From the NCBI GenBank assembly GCA_017409825.1, contig JAFQRZ010000007.1, forward strand, positions 1-56,636: a stretch of 56,636 nt of DNA, written 5' to 3'. Shown here one piece after another: positions 9,168 to 17,571 of this stretch; within the stretch, counting starts at the first letter, position 1; each line of letters opens with the position of its first letter. The notes under the pieces were generated by a model. That model had not been told where the DNA came from. It did not search any database and worked only from the letters and a program-made list of their open reading frames with translations. This DNA comes from Agathobacter sp. GTDB lineage: Bacteria; Bacillota; Clostridia; Lachnospirales; Lachnospiraceae. The position numbers and the translations under genes are program-made.

Positions 9168-9278
9168 TTATCTCTCCTTTTCACCATCTACTTTCGCACT
9201 AAGTTTCTTTCGATGATAAAAAAGTACCATTAGCACTGTACAAAAAACGACACACAAAAAGGACCACCCTCTATGCAA
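9168..9278 (-). CDS. Possible 36-residue membrane peptide (TTG start)
   Basis: The open frame runs from an in-frame stop near 9303 to the TAA at 9168-9170. Using the TTG at 9278 it encodes a peptide with one hydrophobic helix (FLCVVFCTVLMVLFY) followed by the basic stop-transfer HRKK. Its final codons contain the ribosome binding site of the next small gene, which suggests coupling. The start is uncertain because no well-spaced ribosome binding site precedes it. Tentative. Confidence 0.3.
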   Translation of the reverse strand: MHRGWSFLCVVFCTVLMVLFYHRKKLSAKVDGEKER

Positions 9279-9313
9279 CCTTTGCCTAGAGAATCGCCCC
9301 TATCATTTACGCA

Positions 9314-10366
9314 TTATTGAAATGTATACTGTATCGTCACATCATTTCCTTTGACACTTACCTTCGCCGTACTACCACATACAATTGGCATAGATGGTGC
9401 AAAATGTCCCAAATCCATATCCATGATAATTGGAACATTATATTCCGATAATAAATCTGTCACCGCCCTGTATTGGTCGATACCAAACGCTTCTTCACCA
9501 AAACAAAGTGGACGCCCAATCAAAAAGCCCTTCAAATGCTCAAACCAGCCTGCCTGCTTCATCTGCCAAAGTGCACGGCGGATAGACATAAGATTTAATT
9601 CACAGGCTTCCATAAACCAAATAAATCCATCTTTTTTGTAAGTTTCATTAAATTCTTTTACTTTATCATAAGTCGTGCCCGGATACATTTCTAAAATATC
9701 CATACAACCGCCAATCAATCTTCCTTCGAATTCAATGGTCCCATTTTCTACAAGTGTTGCCTTTCCCTCCTCGCAGATATAGGATTTTAGAATCGTTGGT
9801 TCGGTTACATTGTATGGCAAAAGAGGATGTTCCTCATCCTTAAGTCCTTCTTTTTCCCACAAACCATAGCCTTGTATCGTATCCTTTTTGCCACGAAGTA
9901 TATCCCATGCATCCTGAACTGATGCATGCCAAGGCTCCATCCCAAAGGATGCTGCACATGGTCCGTAAATAGATGCCGTATCCAAAAGTATCGCTGACAA
10001 AAATGTAAAGTTCGTATTATCCGAGAAACCCATATACCACTTTGGCTTCGCCTGCTTCATACGCTCGAAATCCATATAGGGCACAACCTCACACATGAGC
10101 TCGCCACCTCCACAGGAGATAATAGCATCATTTTCCTCCGTACAATACCACTCATTCAATTCTTTTCCACACAGGCTTGGCTCATTGCTGATTCCAATTC
10201 CGCTTGACGCAAAGCAGTTAGGACCCAAATGGGTTTGATATCCCATCTCCTCCCATTTTTTTAATGCATTGCGAAATGCTGTATGATAAGGTTCGATCAC
10301 ACATCCAAAGGACGGTGCCACAAACCCAATCGTTCCGTTTTCTTTCAAAAATTCTGGATATCTCAT
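9314..10366 (-). CDS. LD-carboxypeptidase / MccF-like serine peptidase (family S66)
   Basis: The 350-residue protein begins at the ATG at 10366 (GAGGGAGATGG upstream), 13 bases after the radical SAM gene. The N-terminal TIGFVAPSFGC strand, the nucleophile region ISCGGGELM and the C-terminal His motif LGHFAPSMP match family S66, whose catalytic triad is Ser-Glu-His. Members either trim the D-Ala from cytoplasmic murein tetrapeptides (LdcA) or hydrolyse microcin-type acyl-adenylates (MccF). The longer insert and the GGGE form of the nucleophile loop lean to the MccF side. It lacks a signal peptide, so it acts in the cytoplasm. It is the last large gene in the yajC-distal operon with the ABC exporter. 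Confidence 0.85.
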   Translation of the reverse strand: MRYPEFLKENGTIGFVAPSFGCVIEPYHTAFRNALKKWEEMGYQTHLGPNCFASSGIGISNEPSLCGKELNEWYCTEENDAIISCGGGELMCEVVPYMDFERMKQAKPKWYMGFSDNTNFTFLSAILLDTASIYGPCAASFGMEPWHASVQDAWDILRGKKDTIQGYGLWEKEGLKDEEHPLLPYNVTEPTILKSYICEEGKATLVENGTIEFEGRLIGGCMDILEMYPGTTYDKVKEFNETYKKDGFIWFMEACELNLMSIRRALWQMKQAGWFEHLKGFLIGRPLCFGEEAFGIDQYRAVTDLLSEYNVPIIMDMDLGHFAPSMPIVCGSTAKVSVKGNDVTIQYTFQ

Positions 10367-10379
10367 GTTCCATCTCCCT

Positions 10380-11294
10380 CTACACGCCTTCTCCATCAAA
10401 TGCTGGAATAAAGCTTTCTTCTGCCACATCCTCTTCCTGAATGTAACCATTTTCTACACCGATTTCGATGGCGTAGTCTACATATTTCTCATACGTTCGC
10501 CGACTTACCTTGCGGTTCAATTCTGGATAATTTTCCACATGAGCAAGCGGCGTATACTGACTCATCAAACTATAATAGATTTGATTTCCATAAGTTTCAT
10601 ACAAATATTTGATAATCTGCTTGGCATCCTGCAACTGTCCGGGAAGCAATAGCTGTCGCACAACGACACCCTTTTGAATCAAATCCACATTCTGCTCTTC
10701 CTCATACAAAAACACTGCATTTGGCTGTTGACGCACCATTTCTGCAATAGCTGCCCTTGCTACTTTTGGATAATCTGAAGCATTGGAATATTTTGCTGCA
10801 AGCTCTGGACTCCAATATTTAAAATCCGGCAGATACACATCCACAATTCCCTCTAATTGCTTCAAGGTATCCACTTTTTCATAACTGCTCGTATTATAAA
10901 CAATCGGAATACGCAAGCCCTGATTTCTCGCCTGCTCCACTGCCCATACAATATGTGGCACATAATGTCCCGGCGTAACCAGGTTGATATTATTTGCCCC
11001 TTTCTCCTGTAGCTCAAGAAAGATTTCTACCAAACGTTCCTGGCTAATCTCCTTGCCTACAACACCTTGTGCGATGTCTCTGTTTTGACAAAACACACAA
11101 TGCATGGAGCAGCCACTAAAGAACACCGCACCAGAGCCTTTCGTGCCGCTAATGCAGGTTTCCTCCCAAAAATGAAGGGCCGCACGTGCAAGTTTTAAGG
11201 TCGCATCTACCTTGCACACACCAGTTTTACCTACAGCTCTATTTACTTTACACTTTCGAGGACATAATTCACATAATAAAAACTGGGTGCTCAT
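10380..11294 (-). CDS. Radical SAM protein, PflX/PFL-activase-like
   Basis: The 304-residue protein has the radical SAM cluster motif in CSMHCVFCQN (CxxxCxxC) near residue 60-67. It also has an N-terminal CELCPRKCKVNRAVGKTGVC motif that holds further cysteines. This matches the uncharacterised pyruvate-formate-lyase-activating-enzyme-like proteins (COG1313 type) rather than PflA itself, and no pyruvate formate-lyase gene is nearby. The substrate is unknown. The gene lies 20 bases after the second ABC exporter subunit and 13 bases before the S66 peptidase, so it is in the same operon. The start ATG at 11294 follows AAAAAGGATACGGAG. Confidence 0.85.
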   Translation of the reverse strand: MSTQFLLCELCPRKCKVNRAVGKTGVCKVDATLKLARAALHFWEETCISGTKGSGAVFFSGCSMHCVFCQNRDIAQGVVGKEISQERLVEIFLELQEKGANNINLVTPGHYVPHIVWAVEQARNQGLRIPIVYNTSSYEKVDTLKQLEGIVDVYLPDFKYWSPELAAKYSNASDYPKVARAAIAEMVRQQPNAVFLYEEEQNVDLIQKGVVVRQLLLPGQLQDAKQIIKYLYETYGNQIYYSLMSQYTPLAHVENYPELNRKVSRRTYEKYVDYAIEIGVENGYIQEEDVAEESFIPAFDGEGV

Positions 11295-11314
11295 ATCTCC
11301 GTATCCTTTTTCAA

Positions 11315-13090
11315 CTATACCGTAGCAAACTGACTATTATAAAGTGTGGCATAAAAGCCATCTTTTGCTAGAAGTTCATCGTGTGTTCCCTGCTCGATGA
11401 TTTTGCCTTCTTTCATCACCAGTATCACATCTGCTTCTCGAATCGTCGATAAACGATGTGCAACGATAAAGCTGGTTCTTCCTTCCATCATAGTCAAAAA
11501 TGCTTTCTGAATTTTCATTTCCGTTCTGGTATCAATCGATGAGGTTGCCTCATCTAAAATAAGCATTGGTGGCAGGCAAAGCATTACTCTTGCGATACAA
11601 AGTAACTGCTTCTGTCCCTGCGAAAGATTTCCACCATCTTCCAATATTGGCGTATCATAGCCCTGCGGCAAACGTTTGATAAAGCTATGTGCATGTGCCG
11701 CTTTTGCTGCTGCAATCATCTCATCCTCTGTTGCCTCTGGTTTACCCATGCAGATATTTTCACGAATGGTTCCTTTCTTTAACCAGGTTTCCTGAAGCAC
11801 CATTCCATAATTATTGCGGAGACTTTTTCTCGTAATTGACATAATATCATGCATGCGTTCCTCTTTCTCCACATGCATCTTGGCACTGTCACCTACGACA
11901 CACTCCCCAAGCGAAATACTACCACTATTTACATCATAAAAACGCATAAGCAAATTAATAAACGTGGTCTTTCCGCATCCGGTTGGTCCAACAATCGCCA
12001 CTCTCTGCCCCGGTTCTACCTGCAGATTAAAATCCTCGATTAATTTCTGCTCTGCTGTATAAGAAAAATTCACATGCTCAATGCTTACTTTGCCACTCGC
12101 CTGCTCCAGCTCATACGCATCCTCTGCATCCGGCACTTCCGCTTCTGCCTCTATCAATTCAAAAATACGTGCTGCACAAGCCAACGCATTCTGCAATTCT
12201 GTCAAAACTCCAGAAATCTCATTAAACGGTTTGGTGTACTGATTGGCATAGGTCAAAAAGCAAGCTAGCTGACCAACAGAAATTCCACCCGAAATCGCTG
12301 ACAACGCACCAAAAATACCAACTGCAGCATACACCAAGCTATTAACGAATCGTGTGGACGGATTTACCAAGCTTGAGAAGAAGGTTGCATTTAGCGAGTA
12401 CTTCGCCAAACGATTGTTAATTTCCTCAAATTCTTCCTGTACTTCATCTTCATGCGAAAAGGCCTGTACCACCTTTTGATTTTCAATCATTTCATTAATC
12501 AGTGCTGTCTGCTCTCCTTTGGTCTTAGACTGTAGCTGAAACATTGCATACGTCTTCTTTGCAATAAAACTGGCCACCAAAAGAGAAACTGGGGTGATTA
12601 CGACAACCACCAACGTAATCTTAAAGTCTAGCGATAGCATAAACAATAAAGTTCCCACTATCGTTGCCACGCCAGAAAATAACTGAGTAAATCCCATCAA
12701 AAGCCCTTCTGCAAAGGTGTCTACATCCGCAATCACACGACTGACAATATCCCCATGGGATTTGGTATCAATGTATCCCAAAGGAAGCTTCTCTAATTTT
12801 TGGAAGGCATCCTTTCGAATATCCATCACGATATGATAGGTCATGCGGTTATTACATACATTCATAATCCATTGTGCAATCGCACTGACTAAAATTACTA
12901 CAACCGCCTTCTTTATAATTTCTACAAGTCCTGCGAAATCCACGTTCCCTGTCTCTATAATCAAATCAAGGGCATTTCCCGTTAATATAGGAAAATACAG
13001 CGTCATCGCTACTGTCACCGTAGCAAGTAAAATGGAAATCACCAATAATGGAATATATTTTTTGATATATCGCAATACTTTTCTAACCAT
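11315..13090 (-). CDS. ABC exporter subunit B (competent nucleotide site half)
   Basis: The 591-residue protein is a fused membrane domain (six helices, 1-310) and ATPase domain (about 345-585). The ATPase has Walker A GPTGCGKTT, signature LSQGQKQ, Walker B LILDEATSS with the catalytic Glu, and a switch His in VAHRLST. The start at 13090 follows AAGGGGGCAG and overlaps the stop of the first subunit by eight bases (ATGGTTAG), so the two are translationally coupled. Together with the partner, which has Asp in place of the catalytic Glu, this forms a TM287/288-like heterodimeric exporter. The substrate cannot be read from sequence; drug or lipid export is usual for this type. Confidence 0.93.
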   Translation of the reverse strand: MVRKVLRYIKKYIPLLVISILLATVTVAMTLYFPILTGNALDLIIETGNVDFAGLVEIIKKAVVVILVSAIAQWIMNVCNNRMTYHIVMDIRKDAFQKLEKLPLGYIDTKSHGDIVSRVIADVDTFAEGLLMGFTQLFSGVATIVGTLLFMLSLDFKITLVVVVITPVSLLVASFIAKKTYAMFQLQSKTKGEQTALINEMIENQKVVQAFSHEDEVQEEFEEINNRLAKYSLNATFFSSLVNPSTRFVNSLVYAAVGIFGALSAISGGISVGQLACFLTYANQYTKPFNEISGVLTELQNALACAARIFELIEAEAEVPDAEDAYELEQASGKVSIEHVNFSYTAEQKLIEDFNLQVEPGQRVAIVGPTGCGKTTFINLLMRFYDVNSGSISLGECVVGDSAKMHVEKEERMHDIMSITRKSLRNNYGMVLQETWLKKGTIRENICMGKPEATEDEMIAAAKAAHAHSFIKRLPQGYDTPILEDGGNLSQGQKQLLCIARVMLCLPPMLILDEATSSIDTRTEMKIQKAFLTMMEGRTSFIVAHRLSTIREADVILVMKEGKIIEQGTHDELLAKDGFYATLYNSQFATV

Positions 13091-14870
13091 TTTTCTGCCC
13101 CCTTTCTTCCTGCCTGAACTGGGAGTCATAGATTTCTCGGTATACTTCGCACTGTTCTAATAACTCAGCATGTGTTCCCATGCCTACGGCCTGTCCATCC
13201 TCTAACACAATAATCAAATCCGCATGTTGAATCGACGAGGTCCTTTGAGATACAATAAAAATCGTCTTTGTCTTTGCAATCGTCGCAAGCGCCGCACGAA
13301 GTTTCGCATCGGTAGCGAAGTCCAAGGCGGAGGCGCTATCATCCAAAATCAAAACATCAGGATTTTTCACAAGAGCTCTGGCAATTGTAAATCTCTGACG
13401 CTGACCACCAGAAAGATTTCTACCGCCTTGTTCTACGACATGGTTTAAGCCATCCTCTTTTCCCTTCACGACATCCGTAGCCTGCGCAAGTGCTATCGCA
13501 TTCCAAAGTTCTTCCTCACTGGCATCCGTATTTCCCCAACGCAGATTTTCCGCAATCGTACCATGGAAAAGCACTGCCTTTTGAGGTACGACACCAACCT
13601 TTTCACGAAGCTGTGTAAGCGAATAGTCTTTTACATCTCTACCATCTACCTTTATATAACCTTTTCCTGCCTCATAAAAACGAGGGATTAAATTCACCAA
13701 GGTACTCTTTCCAGAGCCTGTACCACCGATAATGCCAATCGTCTGCCCTCTTTTCGCACAGAAAGAAATATTGGTTAAGGCTTCTTCACTGCTGCTTCCG
13801 TATGCAAAGGAAACCTCCTGAAATTCCACCATTGTATCATCTTCGATTTGCTGTTTCACCTGATTAGCTCCCTGAACAGAGACTTCTGCAACCTTTAACA
13901 GCTCTGCATCCGCAATATCTGCAATGGATGGCTCTCTTTCTAACACATCTGCCACACGATTTCCGCAGGCAACCGCCTTTGTAATCAAAATAATCAAATT
14001 CGCCAGCTTCACAAGTTCTACCAAAATCTGAGACATATAATTTACCAAAGCGACTACTTCGCCCTGCGTAATTACGCCTTCATACACCTGTCCTGCACCA
14101 AGCCAAATGATAACTACAGTAGCTACATTTACGATGATTAGGGTAACTGGATTCATCAGTGCAGAAATACGGCCAACCAAAAGCTGTACATCTGTAAGCA
14201 CTTCATTGCTTTCATTAAATTCCTGGATTTCCTGCGCTTCTTTGTTGAAAGCACGAATCACTCGGGCACCAGAGAGGTTTTCTCGTGTTTTTCCAAGAAC
14301 ACGATCCAATGCCCCCTGCACCTTCTTGTAGAGTGGAATCGTAATAATCATAACTCCGAAAACCACGATGGATAACAAGGGAATTGCAACTACAAATACA
14401 AGTGCCGCCTTAACATCCACCGTAAATGCCATAATCATGGCTCCAAACACGACAAATGGTGAACGCATAAAAAGACGTAAGACCATATTTACCCCAGATT
14501 GCAACTGATTCACATCACTTGTCATACGGGTAATGAGTGTTGAAGTTCCAATTTCATCCAGGTCGGCAAAGGACAATTTCTGGATATGTGCAAACAACGC
14601 ACCACGTAGCTGTGTCGCAAACCCAACCGCTGCCTTTGCTGCAAAATACTGTGCACTAATTGCACACACTAAACCAATCACCGCTAGGAGAATCAAAACG
14701 CCACATCTTTGAAAAATATATCCCTTATCCCCATTACTGATACCAATATCAATCATCTGGGCTACAACCAAAGGAACAATTAATTCAAAGATAGCCTCCA
14801 ACATTTTAAACAGCGGTGCTATCACGGATTCTTTTTTATAATCTTTTAAAAAGCTAAGTATCTTCTTCAT
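13083..14870 (-). CDS. ABC exporter subunit A (degenerate nucleotide site half)
   Basis: The product is a fused membrane domain and ATPase with Walker A GGTGSGKST, signature LSGGQRQRF and Walker B VLILDDSAS. The residue after the Walker B Asp is Asp instead of Glu, and the switch position reads VSQRTSS with Gln in place of His. Those changes are the hallmark of the degenerate half of a heterodimeric exporter. The start is unclear. The ATG at 14870 (595 residues) has no ribosome binding site and lies just 3' of a terminator-like hairpin; a TTG eight codons earlier has AAGGGG seven bases upstream but inside that hairpin. The alignment-like start KKILSFLKDYK favours 14870. Confidence 0.92.
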   Translation of the reverse strand: MKKILSFLKDYKKESVIAPLFKMLEAIFELIVPLVVAQMIDIGISNGDKGYIFQRCGVLILLAVIGLVCAISAQYFAAKAAVGFATQLRGALFAHIQKLSFADLDEIGTSTLITRMTSDVNQLQSGVNMVLRLFMRSPFVVFGAMIMAFTVDVKAALVFVVAIPLLSIVVFGVMIITIPLYKKVQGALDRVLGKTRENLSGARVIRAFNKEAQEIQEFNESNEVLTDVQLLVGRISALMNPVTLIIVNVATVVIIWLGAGQVYEGVITQGEVVALVNYMSQILVELVKLANLIILITKAVACGNRVADVLEREPSIADIADAELLKVAEVSVQGANQVKQQIEDDTMVEFQEVSFAYGSSSEEALTNISFCAKRGQTIGIIGGTGSGKSTLVNLIPRFYEAGKGYIKVDGRDVKDYSLTQLREKVGVVPQKAVLFHGTIAENLRWGNTDASEEELWNAIALAQATDVVKGKEDGLNHVVEQGGRNLSGGQRQRFTIARALVKNPDVLILDDSASALDFATDAKLRAALATIAKTKTIFIVSQRTSSIQHADLIIVLEDGQAVGMGTHAELLEQCEVYREIYDSQFRQEERGQKNG

Positions 14871-14880
14871 AACAAAAAAG

Positions 14881-14908
14881 AAGGGGTCATCCAAAATGGT
14901 GACCCCTT
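14881..14908 (-). terminator. Terminator-like hairpin overlapping the exporter start
   Basis: On the minus strand AAGGGGTCA pairs with TGACCCCTT (9 bases), the inner CC/GG can extend the stem, and CTTTTTTGTT follows. It ends yajC transcription or attenuates entry into the exporter operon. The exporter ATG is only 11 bases after the stem, and the stem contains the only good ribosome-binding sequence. Confidence 0.7.
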
Positions 14909-14924
14909 TTCCTCTCATTTTAAA

Positions 14925-15239
14925 TTACTGAGCGTCTTCTGGTTTTTCAACCATAGCTACTGCTGCTTTCTGCATTGGAATACGGCAGTTTCTGTTGTTA
15001 CCAAATTCAACAATAACTGTATCATCTGAAATGTCGATGATTGTTCCATAAAAGCCGCTTGTTGTAAGTACTGTATCACCTACTGCTAATTCGTTCAACA
15101 TAAGAGCTTTTTTCTTTTCTTCTTTCTGCTGTGGACGAATCATAATAAAATACATAAATACAAACAGTAAAATCATTGGTAATACTGTTGAAACTAACAT
15201 ATCGCCTGTAGATGGTGCTGTTAACAAAATTGAGTACAT
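14925..15239 (-). CDS. yajC: Preprotein translocase accessory subunit YajC
   Basis: YajC is a small single-span membrane protein associated with SecDF. The 104-residue product has a short outside N-terminus, one membrane helix (about 17-36, ILLFVFMYFIMIRPQ) followed by the family motif RPQQKEEKKK, and a small cytoplasmic beta domain (VGDTVLTTSGFYGTI). The ATG at 15239 is chosen over the in-frame TTG before it because AGGAGG is eight bases upstream. It has its own promoter (15274-15302) and is followed by a hairpin, so it is probably mostly monocistronic. Confidence 0.95.
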   Translation of the reverse strand: MYSILLTAPSTGDMLVSTVLPMILLFVFMYFIMIRPQQKEEKKKALMLNELAVGDTVLTTSGFYGTIIDISDDTVIVEFGNNRNCRIPMQKAAVAMVEKPEDAQ

Positions 15240-15273
15240 CAATTCTTCCTCCTATTTTTAAACTCTGCATAGA

Positions 15274-15302
15274 ATTATACTAGATATTTACTCATAGGGC
15301 AA
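15274..15302 (-). promoter_or_regulatory. SigmaA promoter for yajC
   Basis: On the minus strand TTGCCC (15297-15302) and TATAAT (15274-15279) are 17 bases apart, 35 bases before the yajC start. Confidence 0.65.
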
Positions 15303-15322
15303 GCACTAAATTCTAGATTATC

Positions 15323-17494
15323 CTAGATTTCATACCATTTGATTTCGTTCGCTTCCATGTGAAGCTCAAATGAACTTCCATCGCCACGATACACAACAGT
15401 ATCCTGTGGTTCATAAGTATTATTTACTACACAGTATTTGCCATTCTTCACAAATGCATGCACTTCTACATTGAAGTTGCTGCTGAACCATTTATGAAGC
15501 TCTGTTTCACTATTTGCACTCCAAAGGATACTTCTGTAAAGAATACGGCTGTTTTCGAAGCTATAAGGAAGACCGCTGATATAAACCGCACGACCTTTTC
15601 CAAAGCTATTGACTGCCATCTGCACTTCTTTTTCATGCTGAACCAGAATTTCTGTGTTTTCGTAAGCGTAAATATTCTTCTTACCTTCACCGAAATCCAC
15701 TGGTTTGGTCGTATCCGCTAAGATAAAATGGTCTGGATGCTCTTCCCAGTTATATTTATCGTAGTTTAATGTGAATCCTGTTTCTTTTTCTACGCCAAGC
15801 ACATTTGCAAGCTGGAAGAAATGTCCCTGGAACTGGTGTCCAGAAGGTTCACCTACACCGATAAATCCTCCGCCATTGTATACAAATTCGCGAATCGCCG
15901 CTGTAACAGCAGCATTTTCCCAAACAGCTCCGCCTGTATGAGCAGTATCGCCATCACCTACATTGATGATTACATCAATATCTTTTAAAACATCTGGATT
16001 TGCTTCGATATCATCAAAAGAAATAAACTGCACATCAAATGGCGCACCACTTAAAGTTTCGATAATACCTGCATAACTGTAATTCTGCTTCTGATACAAT
16101 GCATGGTGTACCATGTGGCAGCCCCATTTACGGATTTTGCCCCAGCTATTTAAAACTGCTACTTTCTTCACGCAATATGCGGTCGTACCTTTTGCATTGT
16201 CATATAATTCACGGAATTCATCACATACCGATTCTATATAATCGATAAACTCTGGGAAATCCAAAGCAAGTTTTAAATATCCACCATAGCCAATACGGTC
16301 GATTGGTTTACGTAAAATCGCACGTCTTGCTGTTACCCAGTTTTCTTTGGCTTCTTTTACTGGATCTCCTCCTTCGTAGAAAGTATCTGGGAAGAAGTAT
16401 GGTAAGAATCTTCCTTCGGTATACTTCACTCCTTCAATATCAGAAATCAATCGAAGGGTAGAACCATTTCCTACACTACCTACTACTGCGTCTAAACCAA
16501 TCGTCTTGAACTCATCCATAAAAGGTTCTGTTCCGATCCAGTGGTCACCAAGGAACATCATTGCTTCCTTGCCCAATTCATGTGTAAGGTCTACCATTTC
16601 TTTTGCAAGAGCCGCAACCTCACGTCTCTGAAATGCCTGGAAATCTTTGAATTCCTTGCTAGGCACACGATACTGGTTATTATAATATCCCTGGTCGATA
16701 ATATATTCTGGACGGAATTTATATCCTACTTCTTTTTCAAACTGCTCCAAAATATATGGAGAAACAGATGCGGAATAGCCATACCAATCTACATATTTTT
16801 CTCTCTTTAACTCATCAAACATCAGTGTAAACTGATGGAAGAAAGTCGTATAACGAATTACGTTTACGTATGGATGGTCTTCACAGAATTTGCGAAGTCG
16901 TTTCATACTAAATTCACGAGTCTTTGGCTGGCGAACATCAAATGTAATCTGATGCTCGAAATCCTTCCAATCATTCGTTACTGCATTGTACATATGTACT
17001 GGGTCCCAAATCAAATACGCCAAAAAGCTTACCGTGTATTCATGGAATTTATCTGGATTTGAAATAACAACACAACCAGTTACTTCATCATAGCTCCATC
17101 TATCAACCGATACAACTTCTCCTGTTGAACGATCCACAACTTCCCACCAGCGTTTGATATCGTCTCTAGTATTTACCTGCATCAGCTCATCTGAAATACC
17201 TTTCATCAAAGGAATCGCTAAAGCATCTTCTGTTGCGGTATAGAAACCGGTCATAATATAACACTGCTGAACTTCGTCTGGGTTTGCTTTTGCCCATTCA
17301 TTATCTTTTCTAGTTGTGTAATAAGTAGAATAGATTTTTGCTCCTACTTTTGTAAGTTCTTCTGGAAATTCAGTACCATCGCAGTCACGAATGGCATCTG
17401 CACCCCATTTTTTTAAAACCTCTATGGTTTCTGGCACAATATCTAAGTTCGTCGGAATCGTTACTCTTCCCGTTCTTTTTCCTTGTTCACTCAT
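15323..17494 (-). CDS. lnpA: 1,3-beta-galactosyl-N-acetylhexosamine phosphorylase (GH112)
   Basis: The enzyme splits galacto-N-biose or lacto-N-biose with phosphate into galactose-1-phosphate and GalNAc or GlcNAc in the cytoplasm. The 723-residue length and the N-terminal GRVTIPTNLDIVPE and AIRDCDGTEFPEEL motifs are typical of GH112. The TIM-barrel half (to about 450) is followed by a glutamine-amidotransferase-like domain with GGGFIGVGEPSGHQ, and a short C-terminal beta domain. The start follows GGAGGCAGGT. It is the last gene of the GNB/LNB operon, just after nahK, which phosphorylates the hexosamine released here. Motifs do not tell which disaccharide is preferred. Confidence 0.95.
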   Translation of the reverse strand: MSEQGKRTGRVTIPTNLDIVPETIEVLKKWGADAIRDCDGTEFPEELTKVGAKIYSTYYTTRKDNEWAKANPDEVQQCYIMTGFYTATEDALAIPLMKGISDELMQVNTRDDIKRWWEVVDRSTGEVVSVDRWSYDEVTGCVVISNPDKFHEYTVSFLAYLIWDPVHMYNAVTNDWKDFEHQITFDVRQPKTREFSMKRLRKFCEDHPYVNVIRYTTFFHQFTLMFDELKREKYVDWYGYSASVSPYILEQFEKEVGYKFRPEYIIDQGYYNNQYRVPSKEFKDFQAFQRREVAALAKEMVDLTHELGKEAMMFLGDHWIGTEPFMDEFKTIGLDAVVGSVGNGSTLRLISDIEGVKYTEGRFLPYFFPDTFYEGGDPVKEAKENWVTARRAILRKPIDRIGYGGYLKLALDFPEFIDYIESVCDEFRELYDNAKGTTAYCVKKVAVLNSWGKIRKWGCHMVHHALYQKQNYSYAGIIETLSGAPFDVQFISFDDIEANPDVLKDIDVIINVGDGDTAHTGGAVWENAAVTAAIREFVYNGGGFIGVGEPSGHQFQGHFFQLANVLGVEKETGFTLNYDKYNWEEHPDHFILADTTKPVDFGEGKKNIYAYENTEILVQHEKEVQMAVNSFGKGRAVYISGLPYSFENSRILYRSILWSANSETELHKWFSSNFNVEVHAFVKNGKYCVVNNTYEPQDTVVYRGDGSSFELHMEANEIKWYEI

Positions 17495-17531
17495 ACCTGC
17501 CTCCGTCTATATCTTTTTCCTTAGATGAAAA

Positions 17532-17559
17532 ATTTCCAGGGAATACCCTCCCAGGAAAT
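17532..17559 (-). terminator. Hairpin between nahK and lnpA
   Basis: On the minus strand ATTTCCTGGGA pairs with TTCCCTGGAAAT with one T-T mismatch and runs into TTTTTC. It looks like a weak terminator or mRNA-stabilising stem that would lower lnpA relative to upstream genes. Confidence 0.55.
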
Positions 17560-17571
17560 CTTTCATTTTGC

